A stretch of DNA of 64,000 nt from Serratia sp. UGAL515B_01 (GTDB taxonomy: Bacteria > Pseudomonadota > Gammaproteobacteria > Enterobacterales > Enterobacteriaceae). Made by a program: the position numbers and the translations under genes. Of the stretch, positions 18,910-29,379 are shown one piece after another. A model generated the notes under the pieces. The model had not been told where the DNA came from. It saw only the letters and a list, made by a program, of their open reading frames with translations, and made no database searches. The DNA is taken from positions 2,914,001-2,978,000 of the forward strand of contig NZ_CP109901.1 in NCBI RefSeq assembly GCF_033095805.1, read 5' to 3'. Position 1 is the stretch's first letter. Every line of letters begins with the position of its first letter.

Positions 18910-19323
18910 TCAGGCCTGTGTATCCTTATGCTGTAGCGCAACCAGATGTTCACGCAACGCTCCTTCAATGGGTAATGCACGCTTGGTTTTCAGATCGATA
19001 CAGACAAAAGTCAGTGTTGCATCAGCTACCAGCGTACCCTCAGGTTCTAACGTCAGTTTCTGACTTAAAACTGCACTCTTGCCATTTAACTGCAACAGTT
19101 TACTATCAATACACAGTTTGTCGCCTAGCACTGCTGGCTTACGGTAATTGATATTGATGTTAACTACGATAAAGGCGATGTTATTTTGCGTCATCCAATG
19201 GAACGCCTCCAGATTTTCTAGCCATTCCCAACGAGCTTCTTCCAAGAACTCTAAATAACGCGCATTATTAACATGTTGATAAACATCAAGATGATAACCA
19301 CGAACCTTAATATAAGTCTGCAT
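18910..19323 (-). CDS. fadM: FadM (YbaW), long-chain acyl-CoA thioesterase III
   Basis: This is a hotdog-fold thioesterase of 137 residues that hydrolyses long-chain acyl-CoAs, including beta-oxidation intermediates, and is FadR-regulated in E. coli. The start MQTYIKVRGYHLDVYQHVNNARYLEFLEEARW contains the catalytic-loop Asp (residue 13) and HVNNARY. NININYRKPAVLGD is also conserved. The C-terminus is slightly longer than in E. coli (132). It sits between queC and ybaV, as in E. coli. Confidence 0.94.
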   Translation of the reverse strand: MQTYIKVRGYHLDVYQHVNNARYLEFLEEARWEWLENLEAFHWMTQNNIAFIVVNININYRKPAVLGDKLCIDSKLLQLNGKSAVLSQKLTLEPEGTLVADATLTFVCIDLKTKRALPIEGALREHLVALQHKDTQA

Positions 19324-19531
19324 AATAAACTAACCACTCCTGCCTCTAATAATAGTGAGCTAAACTTGGCTCCCTCTGAACCTTATGACTATTCTGTTGT
19401 GCGAGCATATCTTGCAATGGTTACATGCCAGTAAGATAAAGTGTTTCTATGATGAAAAACTGGTATGACCTGAGAAATGTAGCAGAGGAAAGCGGCAGCA
19501 ATGGCACTTTGCCATGCAGCCGCGAGTGAGA

Positions 19532-19924
19532 TCACATTTTTAGCCGCTCACGGTTCCTCTCCATTATCGATGGCCCAATCCCTGGTACCTCCTGCAGTTG
19601 ATCAATCTCGGTAAATGGCCCGTTTTGTTCCCGATAGCGGACGATCGCCTCCGCTTTTTTCAATCCAACACCTTTCATTACGCTAGCAAGCTTTTCAGCA
19701 TCTGCCTGATTTATGCTCACTTTATCTTCATCTTTTGTCTGCAGCTTGTTACTCGTAGTAACTTCTTCTGTTTTAGGCGATACAGAAAGAATCTGTTTCT
19801 GCACTTGCGAGGGCGCCTCTGCAGCAAAAACCGAGCTCCCAGATAGACTAAACAATGCTGCGACTAGAAACAGTTTCACTATAAGATAGAAACGATTAAT
19901 AGCTTTATTTTTAGTTAATTGCAT
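19532..19924 (-). CDS. ybaV: YbaV, secreted helix-hairpin-helix ComEA-like protein
   Basis: This 130-residue protein has a signal peptide ending SSVFAAEA and a C-terminal tandem helix-hairpin-helix domain (INQADAEKLASVMKGVGLKKAEAIVRYREQNGPF then LQEVPGIGPSIMERNRERL). This ComEA-type fold binds DNA without sequence specificity in competence systems. YbaV has been proposed to act in periplasmic DNA uptake in E. coli, but its role is not firmly known. The start has AGGAGGATCC upstream. It follows ppiD on the same strand. Confidence 0.9.
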   Translation of the reverse strand: MQLTKNKAINRFYLIVKLFLVAALFSLSGSSVFAAEAPSQVQKQILSVSPKTEEVTTSNKLQTKDEDKVSINQADAEKLASVMKGVGLKKAEAIVRYREQNGPFTEIDQLQEVPGIGPSIMERNRERLKM

Positions 19925-20007
19925 GCTGGATCCTCCTTGTGTTTATCAGCAAGACTACCTTGCAACAAGCTCAGATAATCAGCAATTAACAAAGAGAAAA
20001 TATGGAA

Positions 20008-20027
20008 AAGGCCGCGAAAGCGGCCTT
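20008..20027 (-). terminator. Terminator of ppiD
   Basis: AAGGCCGC and GCGGCCTT pair around a tetraloop. The minus strand continues TTCCATATTTTC. It lies 36 bp after the ppiD stop. Confidence 0.8.
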
Positions 20028-20062
20028 AGTGTATTACATTTTGTTGCAGAGAAATGCGGTAC

Positions 20063-21946
20063 TTATTGAGGTTGTTGCTCTGTAGCACCCATTTTGATTG
20101 AAGCGTCTTTACGTAAGGTTGCCAACAAGGCATCAAAAGTAACGCCAGCAGCACTTTGTTCCATTTGACCAACAAAAGCCTTCATTTCGCTTTCCGGCAG
20201 TGTACCCGGTCTTACCGCATCTAGAGCGACCAGAACTACGTTATCATGACGGTCCTGCGACATGCCGTAAACCGCTTTACCCTCCTGCGGATGTGGCAAC
20301 GAGAATACGGTTTCTACCAGTTGGGTGTCCTCAGCAGAACGTGTCATTTTCTGTATGCTGCCAAAGCTAAGACCCGCGGCTTTCATCGCCTCATCGCCTT
20401 TACCTTGCTTCAGCGCAGCCAGCAGTTTTTCACCTTGGAGTTTTGCTTCTTGCACTGCCTGATTACGTTTTACCATATCGATAATGCGCTCTTTCACCTT
20501 ATCGAAAGACTCAATACCTTCTGGTTGGTGGTCAACCACACGAATAACAAATGCACGATCACCGTCTACTGTGATCACATCAGAGTTACTGCCTGGCGCA
20601 CCGTTCTCACCAATCAGGGAACCATCAAAGATAGATTGCACAACCGGTTTGAAATTCAACGTTGCAGGAACGTTATCACGAGTGAACCAGTCGGTTTGTA
20701 CAGCTTTGCTACCCACAACTTCTTCTGCTGAAACAAGGGATTCGTTGTCGCTGGTTGCTGCTTCACTCACTTTCTGCTGCAACGCATAATAAGCATCAAT
20801 GGCTTTTTCCCGCTTCACCTGCTTGGCGATTGCATCATGCACTTCGCTCAATGGTTTCACCAAAGCTGGCTTAATATCATCTAAACGGACGATAAGGTAG
20901 CCAACCGAAGATTTCACCACGCCAGACAACTGGCCTTTTTCTGTCAGAGCAGCCTGTTTTATTTCGTCTGGCATGGTATCCGGCTCCATCCAATCCATCG
21001 CACCGCCGTTACGGCTAGAGATGATATCGGTAGATTTTTCCTTTGCTAGCACAGCAAAATCAGCCCCGTTCTTCAATTGCTCTAGAACGACCTTAGCTTC
21101 TGCTTCAGTTTTCAGCTGGATAATGCTGTATTTTTTACGCTCTGGTTGGCCATAGCTGCTTTGGTGTTGTTCATAATATGCGGTGATATCTGCCTCAGTG
21201 GCTGTCTCTTTATCTTGCAGTGCCGCTGCATCGAGCAGAATATAGCTCACCTTTACACGTTCTGGCTCGATGAAACTATTTTTGTTCTGCTCGTAGTAGG
21301 CCTTCAACGCATCATCGCTGACCGTTTGTTTTGCCTGCAGGGCTTTAATGTCGATCGTCGCCAGTCGAACATCTCGTTCTTGCATCATCAGTGCCACCAT
21401 CGCCTGTGTTTCACTGGGTGGGATAATGTCAGAACTGCCGAACCCCTGGATCACCTGCTGATTAATTAGCTGCTGACGCATAGACTGTGCGTAATCTTCA
21501 GCGCTAAAGCCCGAACGGTTAATAAGATCGAGATACTTGGCATTATCGAATTGACCGTCGGTCTGGAAGTAAGGCTCCTTGCGAATGGCATCTTTCACCT
21601 GCTCATCGCTGACTGCCAACCCCAATTTCTTAGCGTACTGATCAAGCAGTATCTTGTCGATCATCTGAGACAATACTTGATGGCGTAGTTGCTGCATGTA
21701 GCCTTCGTTGCCAGCCAACACCGAAAACTGGTCTCCCAACTGTTGCTGCATACGACTGCGTTCGCTCTGAAAAGCCTGTTCCAGTTGGGCGCGTTCAATC
21801 ACCTGGCCATTTACTTTCGCTGCATAACCGCCGGAACCACCGATTAGGTAGTTACCCACCCCAGTCAAAACAAATGACAAGATAATCAGGGCCAGGATGA
21901 TTTTTAGCACGACGTGGTTAGCAGCCGCGCGTAAATTGTCCATCAT
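20063..21946 (-). CDS. ppiD: PpiD, periplasmic SurA-like chaperone anchored at the SecYEG translocon
   Basis: PpiD is an inner-membrane protein with one N-terminal transmembrane helix (VVLKIILALIILSFVLTGVGNYLIGG) and a large periplasmic part. It contacts the SecYEG exit and helps newly exported proteins fold. The 627-residue protein has SurA-like N-domain helices, a central parvulin domain (about residues 265-360: RKKYSIIQLKTEAEAKVVLEQLKNGADFAVLAKE, GGAMDWMEPDTMPDEIKQ) and a second parvulin-like part. The start MMDNLRAAANHV at 21946 is set by homology with E. coli (623 residues); the open frame extends further. The ribosome site is weak. Confidence 0.95.
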   Translation of the reverse strand: MMDNLRAAANHVVLKIILALIILSFVLTGVGNYLIGGSGGYAAKVNGQVIERAQLEQAFQSERSRMQQQLGDQFSVLAGNEGYMQQLRHQVLSQMIDKILLDQYAKKLGLAVSDEQVKDAIRKEPYFQTDGQFDNAKYLDLINRSGFSAEDYAQSMRQQLINQQVIQGFGSSDIIPPSETQAMVALMMQERDVRLATIDIKALQAKQTVSDDALKAYYEQNKNSFIEPERVKVSYILLDAAALQDKETATEADITAYYEQHQSSYGQPERKKYSIIQLKTEAEAKVVLEQLKNGADFAVLAKEKSTDIISSRNGGAMDWMEPDTMPDEIKQAALTEKGQLSGVVKSSVGYLIVRLDDIKPALVKPLSEVHDAIAKQVKREKAIDAYYALQQKVSEAATSDNESLVSAEEVVGSKAVQTDWFTRDNVPATLNFKPVVQSIFDGSLIGENGAPGSNSDVITVDGDRAFVIRVVDHQPEGIESFDKVKERIIDMVKRNQAVQEAKLQGEKLLAALKQGKGDEAMKAAGLSFGSIQKMTRSAEDTQLVETVFSLPHPQEGKAVYGMSQDRHDNVVLVALDAVRPGTLPESEMKAFVGQMEQSAAGVTFDALLATLRKDASIKMGATEQQPQ

Positions 21947-22013
21947 AGTGTGACAACACTCCGCTGTGATATGGATTAAAAACCCTTGTGCAGGCGCGTT
22001 CCCTGCTACAAAA

Positions 22014-22042
22014 ATAAAAAAGCGCATCAATACGATGCGCCT
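22014..22042 (-). terminator. Terminator of hupB
   Basis: GCGCATC and GATGCGC pair around 5 bases. The minus strand runs into TTTTTTATTTTT, a strong U-tract, between hupB and ppiD. Confidence 0.88.
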
Positions 22043-22110
22043 TATATATTACCTTACCAATACCGCTGAGTCAGGTGATTGTTTACACCAAAACCTTTAG
22101 CGCTAACTCA

Positions 22111-22172
22111 TTATACCCTTCCCTTCGAGTTGCCGTGGTATTGACTACGTTCAGTTGTGCAACTTGAAGAAA
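22111..22172. repeat. Short palindromic repeat between ppiD and hupB
   Basis: TTCGAGTTGC near 22125 and GCAACTTGAA near 22159 form an imperfect inverted repeat next to a TATACCC motif. The arms match those of the larger repeats near tgt, so this looks like a shortened copy of the same YPAL-like family. Confidence 0.55.
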
Positions 22173-22195
22173 AAATCAGGGCATCAATGCGGGAA

Positions 22196-22468
22196 TCAGT
22201 TTACTGCGTCTTTCAGCGCTTTACCTGCACGAAATGCGGGTACTTTGGCTGCTGCGATTTTGATCTCTTTACCCGTTTGCGGGTTGCGACCAGTACGAGC
22301 TGAGCGCTCACGTACGGTGAAAGAACCAAAACCAACCAAAGCTACATCATCACCTTCTTTCAAGGACTCGGTAACGGATGCAATGATTGCATCTAAAGCA
22401 CGCCCTGCCGCCGCTTTGGAAATATCAGCACCTGCGGCAATTTTGTCGATCAGTTGTGACTTATTCAC
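22196..22468 (-). CDS. hupB: HU beta, nucleoid-associated protein
   Basis: HU beta is a 90-residue DNA-bending histone-like protein that forms HU heterodimers with HupA and compacts the nucleoid. The sequence (M/V)[21 protein letters not shown], the arm signature [24 protein letters not shown] and the end [11 protein letters not shown] match E. coli HupB. The start is GTG at 22468, after GAGGGG. An upstream in-frame ATG would add 11 residues not found in the family. It lies downstream of lon on the same strand, as in E. coli. Confidence 0.97.
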   Translation of the reverse strand: MNKSQLIDKIAAGADISKAAAGRALDAIIASVTESLKEGDDVALVGFGSFTVRERSARTGRNPQTGKEIKIAAAKVPAFRAGKALKDAVN

Positions 22469-22611
22469 TCTATCATCCCCTCTAGAATTCAAACGTCGCA
22501 CCGAAAAAACCTCGACGGTTGCGACAGCGCAGCTGTTATATCAATCCCATCGCGCCTTGGCAAGCTACCAAACAGAGGCAAAATGTGGCCCGACAGGTTA
22601 CTAACTTAACG

Positions 22612-22653
22612 GCACAAAAAAACGCTGGCAAGTCCGAAATGCCTTGCCAGCGT
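22612..22653 (-). terminator. Terminator of lon
   Basis: The minus strand ACGCTGGCAAG and CTTGCCAGCGT form an 11-bp perfect stem followed by TTTTTTT. It lies 32 bp after the lon stop. Confidence 0.93.
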
Positions 22654-22684
22654 AAGTTTTATCGATGGTTTATGCTAACTGTCA

Positions 22685-25039
22685 CTATTTCGTCGCGACA
22701 GGCTGCGCTCCGAAAGCTGGGTTTTGCAACGCAATGTTCAAAACTTCATCTATTTTCTGTACCGGATGGATCTCAAGATCGGCAATCACGTTATCCGGGA
22801 TCTCCTCTAAGTCACGCTTGTTCTCGTAAGGGATAAGCACGGTTTTAATCCCTCCACGATGCGCAGCCAAGAGCTTCTCTTTTAAACCACCGATCGGCAA
22901 TACCTGACCACGCAGTGTGATTTCACCGGTCATAGCAACATCAGCGCGAACCGGGTTACCTGTCAGGCAGGAAACCAGTGCTGTACACATGGCAATACCC
23001 GCACTCGGACCATCTTTCGGTGTTGCACCTTCTGGCACATGAACGTGAATATCACGTTTTTCATAGAAGTCGGCATTGATACCCAATTTCTCCGCACGTG
23101 CACGTACAACTGTCAGTGCAGCCTGAATGGATTCCTGCATGACTTCACCCAAAGAGCCGGTATAAGTTAGTTTGCCTTTTCCCGGAACACAGGCGGTTTC
23201 AATCGTTAGAAGATCGCCCCCTACTTCTGTCCAGGCCAGACCAGTGACTTGCCCTACTCGGTTTTCGGTATCCGCACGGCCGTAATCAACGCGCTGAACA
23301 CCCAGATAATCCTTCAGGTTTTCACCATTGATCTCAATATGCTTGAGTTTTTTATCCATCAACAGTGATTTCACTGCTTTACGACACAATTTAGATATTT
23401 CACGCTCTAGGCTACGTACCCCTGCTTCGCGAGTGTAATAACGGATTATGCCAATAATAGCGCTATCATCGACTGACAACTCACCTTTCTTCAACGCATT
23501 GCGCTCAAGCTGCTTTGGTAAAAGATGCTGCTTGGCTATATTAAGTTTCTCATCTTCGGTATAACCGGAAAGACGAATAACTTCCATACGGTCAAGCAAT
23601 GGTGCAGGAATATTCATTGAGTTAGAGGTTGCGACAAACATCACGTCAGACAGATCATAATCCACTTCCAGATAATGATCGTTGAACGCCACGTTTTGCT
23701 CTGGATCCAGTACCTCTAGCAGGGCAGATGCCGGATCACCACGCATATCGGATGACATTTTGTCAATTTCATCAAGCAAGAACAGTGGATTTTTGACACC
23801 GACCTTGGCCATTTTCTGGATAAGCTTACCCGGCATAGAACCGATATAGGTTCTGCGGTGACCGCGGATCTCCGCTTCATCACGCACGCCACCCAGTGCC
23901 ATACGCACGTACTGGCGACCCGTTGCACGAGCGATGGATTGCCCCAATGAGGTTTTACCTACACCTGGAGGACCTACCAAACACAGAATAGGCCCTTTGA
24001 TTTTGCTGACACGACTCTGCACGGCAAGGTACTCAAGGATACGATCTTTAACACGCTCTAAACCATAGTGATCGGTATCGAGTACCTCCTGAGCTTTGCG
24101 CAGGTCTTTCTTCACCTTACTACGCGCATTCCACGGCACCTGTAGCATCCAGTCGATGTAACCACGTACTACGGTTGCTTCCGCAGACATCGGGGACATC
24201 ATTTTCAACTTTTGCAATTCTGCTTCAGCTTTCTCACGAGCTTCCGTCGGCATTTTCGCCGCTTCAATCTTGCGTTTTAGAGCCTCGTGTTCATCTGGTG
24301 TATCATCCATCTCACCCAATTCTTTCTGGATGGCCTTCATCTGCTCATTCAGGTAATACTCGCGCTGGCTCTTTTCCATCTGCTTCTTGACGCGGTTACG
24401 GATACGTTTTTCAACCTGCAGCAGGTCGATTTCCGACTCCATCATCGCCATCAGGTACTCTAGACGCTCAGTAATATCGAACATCTCCAGCACAGACTGT
24501 TTGTCGCTGAGTTTCAGCGGCATGTGTGCAGCTATCGTATCTGCCAAGCGCGCAGCATCGTCGATGCTGTTCAAAGACGTCAGCACCTCCGGTGGGATCT
24601 TTTTGTTCAGTTTGATGTAACCTTCAAACTGGTTGATGGCCGTGCGCACCAAAACTTCCTGCTCACGTTCGTTAATAGCAGGTGACTCAAGATATTCAGC
24701 CTGTGCCGCAAAGTGTTCACCGCTGTCGGAAAGCGTGGTAATACGCGCACGCTGCATGCCTTCGACCAGTACTTTGACAGTACCATCAGGCAGTTTCAGC
24801 ATCTGCAAAATAGATGCAACGGTACCAACAGAGAATAAATCGTTAATGCCAGGCTCATCCGTCGAGGCATCTTTTTGTGCCACCAGCATGATCTTTTTAT
24901 CGTGATCCATTGCGGCTTCGAGGCACCGAATCGATTTTTCCCGACCAACAAACAACGGGATCACCATATGCGGATAAACCACCACATCGCGCAATGGCAG
25001 AACGGGGATTTCAATGCGTTCGGAACGCTCAGGGTTCAT
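22685..25039 (-). CDS. lon: Lon ATP-dependent protease
   Basis: Lon is a cytoplasmic hexameric AAA+ serine protease that degrades misfolded proteins and regulators such as SulA and RcsA. The 784-residue product equals E. coli Lon in length. It has the LAN substrate-binding domain at the N-terminus ([21 protein letters not shown]), Walker [10 protein letters not shown] at about 356-364, and a C-terminal protease domain. The catalytic Ser lies in [11 protein letters not shown] (about 679) and the Lys in [14 protein letters not shown] (about 722). The start at 25039 (MNPERSER) is fixed by homology and a GAGAGAG ribosome site. A sigma32-type promoter lies upstream. Confidence 0.98.
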   Translation of the reverse strand: MNPERSERIEIPVLPLRDVVVYPHMVIPLFVGREKSIRCLEAAMDHDKKIMLVAQKDASTDEPGINDLFSVGTVASILQMLKLPDGTVKVLVEGMQRARITTLSDSGEHFAAQAEYLESPAINEREQEVLVRTAINQFEGYIKLNKKIPPEVLTSLNSIDDAARLADTIAAHMPLKLSDKQSVLEMFDITERLEYLMAMMESEIDLLQVEKRIRNRVKKQMEKSQREYYLNEQMKAIQKELGEMDDTPDEHEALKRKIEAAKMPTEAREKAEAELQKLKMMSPMSAEATVVRGYIDWMLQVPWNARSKVKKDLRKAQEVLDTDHYGLERVKDRILEYLAVQSRVSKIKGPILCLVGPPGVGKTSLGQSIARATGRQYVRMALGGVRDEAEIRGHRRTYIGSMPGKLIQKMAKVGVKNPLFLLDEIDKMSSDMRGDPASALLEVLDPEQNVAFNDHYLEVDYDLSDVMFVATSNSMNIPAPLLDRMEVIRLSGYTEDEKLNIAKQHLLPKQLERNALKKGELSVDDSAIIGIIRYYTREAGVRSLEREISKLCRKAVKSLLMDKKLKHIEINGENLKDYLGVQRVDYGRADTENRVGQVTGLAWTEVGGDLLTIETACVPGKGKLTYTGSLGEVMQESIQAALTVVRARAEKLGINADFYEKRDIHVHVPEGATPKDGPSAGIAMCTALVSCLTGNPVRADVAMTGEITLRGQVLPIGGLKEKLLAAHRGGIKTVLIPYENKRDLEEIPDNVIADLEIHPVQKIDEVLNIALQNPAFGAQPVATK

Positions 25040-25131
25040 AGAGCTCTCTCTTAGTTTAATTTCCGCCAAGTTTTAGGGGGAATCTCATGAGACGCAAGCA
25101 TCAAACGTTTCACAAAATCTTGATTACGAGT

Positions 25132-25159
25132 ATATGGGGATGATTCTCTTACATTCAAC
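25132..25159 (-). promoter_or_regulatory. Sigma32 heat-shock promoter of lon
   Basis: The minus strand has GTTGAATG and, after a 12-base spacer, CCCCATAT. This matches the RpoH consensus CTTGAA-N14-CCCCATNT and the known E. coli lon promoter arrangement. It lies about 93 bp upstream of the lon start. Confidence 0.85.
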
Positions 25160-25180
25160 GGCAAGAATGCACAGAAAAAG

Positions 25181-25205
25181 AAATGGGGGATAAAATCCCC
25201 CATTT
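25181..25205 (-). terminator. Terminator of clpX
   Basis: AAATGGGGGAT and ATCCCCCATTT form an 11-bp stem with a 3-base loop. The minus strand continues CTTTTTCTG. It lies between clpX and the lon promoter. Confidence 0.88.
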
Positions 25206-25235
25206 TGCGACTAATACGCTGGTTTTAGTGGCTAA

Positions 25236-26507
25236 TTATTCGCCAGAAGCGTGAGCTTCTGGTTTTCCATAAATCAGCAACGGTTTGGATTGCCCAGCAA
25301 TAACAGACTCATCAATCACCACTTTATCAACGCTCTCCAGCGACGGCAGATCGTACATCGTATCCAACAGTGCGCCTTCGACAATAGAACGCAGACCACG
25401 AGCACCGGTTTTACGCGTCATAGCTTTCTTGGCAATCGCCGTCAACGCTTCCTCACGAAACTCTAATTCCACGCCTTCCAAATTGAACAAGGCCTGATAC
25501 TGCTTGGTTAGGGCATTCTTCGGTTCTTTAAGGATCTGAATCAGAGCCTCTTCGCTCAGTTCGCTGAGGGTGGCTACCACTGGCAAACGACCAATGAATT
25601 CAGGGATCAAACCGAATTTGATCAAATCCTCCGGTTCTGCCTGCAGCAGCAGCTCACCCTCGGTTGCTTTTTCAGACTCACCTTTCACCGTAGCACCGAA
25701 GCCAATACCAGAACCGGTATTTACCCGCTGACCAATCACTTTATCCAGGCCTGCAAACGCCCCACCACAGATGAACAGAATCTTAGAAGTATCTACCTGT
25801 AAAAACTCCTGCTGAGGATGCTTACGCCCCCCCTGAGGTGGGACCGCCGCTATGGTGCCTTCAATCAGCTTCAGCAACGCCTGCTGTACGCCTTCACCAG
25901 ATACGTCTCGGGTAATAGACGGGTTGTCAGACTTACGTGAAATTTTGTCAATCTCATCGATATAAACGATACCGCGCTGAGCCTTTTGCACGTCGTAATC
26001 ACATTTCTGCAAGAGTTTCTGGATGATATTCTCCACATCCTCACCAACGTAACCCGCTTCAGTTAACGTGGTAGCATCGGCCATGGTAAAGGGCACATCC
26101 AGAAAACGCGCCAAAGTTTCAGCCAATAACGTTTTCCCACTACCGGTCGGACCGATCAGCAGAATATTGCTTTTGCCCAACTCTATGCCATTACTGGTAT
26201 CGCCGTTGCGCAAACGTTTATAGTGGTTATAGACCGCTACAGCCAATACTTTTTTCGCCTGCTCCTGACCTATAACATAGTCATCGAGATGATGGCGGAT
26301 TTCGTGCGGTGTCGGCAATGAGCTGCGCTCGCGATGCGGCGCAACTTCTTTGATCTCTTCGCGAATAATGTCGTTACATAGGTCAACACATTCATCGCAG
26401 ATATACACTGACGGACCGGCAATCAGCTTACGCACTTCATGCTGGCTTTTGCCGCAGAAAGAGCAGTACAGCAGCTTTCCTGAACCGTCTTTGCGCTTAT
26501 CTGTCAT
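25236..26507 (-). CDS. clpX: ClpX, ATPase subunit of the ClpXP protease
   Basis: ClpX is a hexameric AAA+ unfoldase that recognises tagged substrates (for example ssrA) and feeds them to ClpP. The 423-residue protein has an N-terminal zinc-binding domain with cysteines at 15, 18, 37 and 40 ([17 protein letters not shown]). It also has Walker [10 protein letters not shown], Walker [12 protein letters not shown], and the ClpP-docking loop SGIGFGA. The start at 26507 ([11 protein letters not shown]) follows AAGAGG. The gene is 147 bp downstream of clpP in the same orientation. Confidence 0.97.
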   Translation of the reverse strand: MTDKRKDGSGKLLYCSFCGKSQHEVRKLIAGPSVYICDECVDLCNDIIREEIKEVAPHRERSSLPTPHEIRHHLDDYVIGQEQAKKVLAVAVYNHYKRLRNGDTSNGIELGKSNILLIGPTGSGKTLLAETLARFLDVPFTMADATTLTEAGYVGEDVENIIQKLLQKCDYDVQKAQRGIVYIDEIDKISRKSDNPSITRDVSGEGVQQALLKLIEGTIAAVPPQGGRKHPQQEFLQVDTSKILFICGGAFAGLDKVIGQRVNTGSGIGFGATVKGESEKATEGELLLQAEPEDLIKFGLIPEFIGRLPVVATLSELSEEALIQILKEPKNALTKQYQALFNLEGVELEFREEALTAIAKKAMTRKTGARGLRSIVEGALLDTMYDLPSLESVDKVVIDESVIAGQSKPLLIYGKPEAHASGE

Positions 26508-26654
26508 CAGTAAACCTCTTCTTTTGTCTTTGTCCCGCAGATTATCACGGCGGCAGTGCGCCCAATGTTTTACTGGGAACGTCGATAATGCAGTCCAAAG
26601 CACGCAACACATGCTCTGAATACTATAGCCTATCGGCTCGCATGCCGCGTATTT

Positions 26655-27278
26655 CTAGCTGCGGTGTGTCAGAATGCTGTCCACCAAACCGTATTCTACC
26701 GATTCTTCTGCGGTCATAAAGCGATCGCGCTCAGTATCCCGCTCAATCTGTTCCAACGATTGACCAGTATGCTGTGCCATCAATTCATTCATACGTGCTT
26801 TTACTTTCAGGATTTCGCGTGCGTGGATTTCAATATCCGTCGCCTGTCCCTGATAGCCACCCAACGGTTGGTGAATCATCACTCGTGAGTTAGGCAGACA
26901 GAAACGTTTACCTTTAGTGCCAGCAGTCAGGAGGAACGCCCCCATTGAACATGCCTGGCCCATACATATGGTGCTGACATCGGGTTTAATAAACTGCATG
27001 GTGTCATAAATGGACATACCTGCAGTGATTACTCCACCTGGAGAGTTGATATAAAGGAAAATGTCTTTTTCTGGGCTTTCTGCTTCCAGGAACAACATCT
27101 GCGCCACAATCAGGTTCGCCATATGGTCTTCAACCTGACCGGTCAGGAAGATAATCCGCTCTTTCAGCAGGCGGGAATAAATATCGTAAGAGCGTTCCCC
27201 ACGCGAAGTCTGCTCTACCACCATTGGCACCAGTGCCATGTTAGGTGAAAATTGATCTCTTTCGCCACTGTATGACAT
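26655..27278 (-). CDS. clpP: ClpP, proteolytic subunit
   Basis: ClpP is the tetradecameric serine peptidase chamber used by ClpX and ClpA. The 207-residue precursor has the same length as E. coli ClpP. The catalytic triad is visible: Ser in [14 protein letters not shown] (about 111), His in [11 protein letters not shown] (about 136) and Asp in [11 protein letters not shown] (about 185). The N-terminal propeptide [19 protein letters not shown] is removed autocatalytically in the family. It is preceded by tig after a 431-bp spacer. Confidence 0.97.
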   Translation of the reverse strand: MSYSGERDQFSPNMALVPMVVEQTSRGERSYDIYSRLLKERIIFLTGQVEDHMANLIVAQMLFLEAESPEKDIFLYINSPGGVITAGMSIYDTMQFIKPDVSTICMGQACSMGAFLLTAGTKGKRFCLPNSRVMIHQPLGGYQGQATDIEIHAREILKVKARMNELMAQHTGQSLEQIERDTERDRFMTAEESVEYGLVDSILTHRS

Positions 27279-27603
27279 AACCGTCTCCTAATAGAAATTG
27301 CCTTGGCGCTATTGTCTGTCGATTCTACTTGAGAACGGTCATCATGACTACGTTCAAGCTACCGACAGGCTCCCACACTGATTTGACGGCGTTATCATCC
27401 CGATTTCCGGGTAAAGCCATGGCTGTTGAAGAAATGGTGGACAATGGACTGAATTTCAAGTCCTGCAACAATTTAAGCCAGCTTCTTTATTTGGTAAAGC
27501 GATGGATAGCCTGCATTGCTCCACCATCGTTTTACCCGTGACAAAATAAATATAGTGCATGTTGCCACAGTTAACCTTTTATTAATCAGTCACGTGGCAA
27601 AAG
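27279..27603. other. Long tig-clpP spacer with internal repeats
   Basis: This spacer carries the clpP leader and is longer than in E. coli. It contains a direct repeat GGTAAAGC(C/G)ATGG (27410-27422 and 27493-27505). It also has an inverted pair CGGGTAAA (27408-27415) and TTTACCCG (27531-27538), with ATGGTGG/CCACCAT nested inside. No gene is supported. The structure could be a leader fold or decayed repeat. No clear sigma32 promoter for clpP was found. Confidence 0.4.
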
Positions 27604-27634
27604 AAAAGCCCGTAACCGGAGCTACGGGCTTTTT
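27604..27634 (-). terminator. Terminator of tig
   Basis: AAAAGCCCGTA and TACGGGCTTTT pair with an 8-base loop. Both sides have A/T tracts, so it can act in either direction. It lies 76 bp after the tig stop. Confidence 0.88.
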
Positions 27635-27709
27635 AAGGAACTACCTGTGCTGCTTTACACTTTGTATCGCGTTTAATAACAGGCTGTGCTCCTCATGACT
27701 TACCCGCTA

Positions 27710-29014
27710 TTACGCAGGTTGAGTGCGGTTCATAAGCTCACTGAACGTTGTCACTTTATCTGTCACTTTCGCTTTAGCCAGCAGAGCTTCAACCGCTTGC
27801 TCTTCCAAAGCAACATTGCGCATGTTGTTCATCAGCTCTTTGTTTTTGCTGTAGAACTCAATAACTTCGCTCGGTTCTTCATAAGCGGAAGCCATTTCTT
27901 CGATCAGCGCTTTTACGCGGTTTTCATCAGCTTCCAGTTCGTTCTGGCTTATCACTTCGCCCAACAACAGGCCAACAACGACGCGACGTTTGGCTTGCTC
28001 TTCGAACAGTTCGCGGGGCAGTTCCATCGCTTGTTTCTCATTGCCACCAAAACGCTGAGCAGCCTGACGACGTAACACGCCGATTTCGCTGTCAATCAAA
28101 GCAGCAGGCACCTCGATTTCGTTTGAACTCACCAACCCATCGATTACCTGAGACTTGATACGGTTACGCACCGCACCTTTCAGTTCGCGTTCCATGTTTT
28201 TACGCACTTCAGCACGCAATCCTTCGACAGAACCATCAGCAACACCGAAACGCTTAATGAACTCTGCCGTCAGTTCTGGCAATTCACGCTGCTCAACTTT
28301 CTTCAGAATGATAGCGAATTTAGCCGCTTTTCCTTTCAGATTTTCTGCGTGGTAATCCTCAGGGAAGTTAACATCAATCGTGAACTCTTCACCCGCCTTA
28401 TGACCGACCAGCCCATCTTCAAAACCAGGGATCATACGGCCTTGGCCCATAGCCAAAACGAAATCTGTGGCTTTGCCACCTTCGAACTCTTCACCATCAA
28501 TAGAGCCACTAAAGTCGATAGTCACGCGATCTTCCGCAGTGACTGCACCGTCAATTGCTTTCCAGGTTGCCTGTTGCTTGCGCAGGGTTTCCAGCATGGT
28601 ATCAACATCAGCGTCCTTGACGTCAACAACGGGTTTTTCGACCTCAATGCTTTCCAGACCTTTCAGCTCAACTTCCGGATAAACTTCAAACTCGACGAAG
28701 AATTCGAAATCTGCGCCCTCTGTATAGTCGCCAGGTACGTAGTTCGGTGCTCCAGCAGGGTTAATTTTTTCTTTGATGATCGCATCAACGAAGTTGCGCT
28801 GCATCAGTTCACGCAACACATCCTGACGAACAGAAGCGCCATAACGCTGTTCAACGATGTTCAACGGCACTTTACCTTTACGGAAACCGTCGATACGTAC
28901 GTTTTTAGCTGCGTTGTTCAGCTCTTTCTTTACCGCCTGAGTGATAACATCAGCGGGTACAGTAATAGAGATACGGCGCCCAAGGCCTTGAGTGGTTTCT
29001 ACTGAAACTTGCAT
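27710..29014 (-). CDS. tig: Trigger factor
   Basis: Trigger factor is the ribosome-associated chaperone and peptidyl-prolyl isomerase that meets nascent chains at the exit tunnel. The 434-residue protein has the ribosome-binding N-domain with [17 protein letters not shown] (around residue 44). An FKBP-type PPIase domain spans about 150-245 ([54 protein letters not shown]). An all-helical C-domain follows. Length fits E. coli (432). The start follows AAGATGCAAG with GAGGTAAC upstream. It lies in the conserved bolA-tig-clpP-clpX-lon-hupB-ppiD order. Confidence 0.97.
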   Translation of the reverse strand: MQVSVETTQGLGRRISITVPADVITQAVKKELNNAAKNVRIDGFRKGKVPLNIVEQRYGASVRQDVLRELMQRNFVDAIIKEKINPAGAPNYVPGDYTEGADFEFFVEFEVYPEVELKGLESIEVEKPVVDVKDADVDTMLETLRKQQATWKAIDGAVTAEDRVTIDFSGSIDGEEFEGGKATDFVLAMGQGRMIPGFEDGLVGHKAGEEFTIDVNFPEDYHAENLKGKAAKFAIILKKVEQRELPELTAEFIKRFGVADGSVEGLRAEVRKNMERELKGAVRNRIKSQVIDGLVSSNEIEVPAALIDSEIGVLRRQAAQRFGGNEKQAMELPRELFEEQAKRRVVVGLLLGEVISQNELEADENRVKALIEEMASAYEEPSEVIEFYSKNKELMNNMRNVALEEQAVEALLAKAKVTDKVTTFSELMNRTQPA

Positions 29015-29140
29015 CTTGTTACCTCAAAAAAATCACAGTGCTCGGTAAACTCCGTTCCAAGAACCAGGACGGCTAAATTAAAACCGAGTTCCCTGATGTC
29101 GAGAGCGTCCCGAAACCATTCTGGAAAAATAAGACGCGAC

Positions 29141-29169
29141 ATTATAGCGGTGCAAACAGAGCTAGTCGA
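29141..29169 (-). promoter_or_regulatory. Sigma70-type promoter of tig
   Basis: On the minus strand TCGACT is followed by a 17-base spacer and a perfect TATAAT. The -10 element lies 127 bp upstream of the tig start. Confidence 0.65.
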
Positions 29170-29337
29170 GGATGGCAAGACGTTGCTGGCGCGTTAAAAT
29201 TCATCCTTTGCCGGTTTACTCTCCCGATACCTTTGTTGTTACAAGGTAATCAGCACCGCATGGAATATCGGCTTTGTCGTCATCAAAAACAGCAACGGCC
29301 CGCAGGCCGTCGCAAAATTCGTCAGTAGTAATACCTT
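29170..29337. other. bolA-tig spacer, no further feature
   Basis: The whole spacer between tig and bolA is 365 bp. Apart from the tig promoter and the bolA hairpin it shows a GC-rich patch (GGCCCGCAGGCCGTCG near 29298) able to form a small hairpin, but no gene. Confidence 0.35.
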
Positions 29338-29372
29338 AATTTACGGTTAAAGTTCCACTGATACCGTAAATT
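29338..29372 (-). terminator. Hairpin after bolA
   Basis: AATTTACGGT and ACCGTAAATT form a 10-bp perfect stem with a 15-base loop immediately after the bolA stop. The U-tract on the minus strand is short, so it is a probable transcript end. Confidence 0.6.
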
Positions 29373-29379
29373 TTAGATT

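Noticed and set aside
28349..29005. Plus-strand 218-codon frame opposite tig
   Set aside because: Antisense shadow of trigger factor, without ribosome site or family match.
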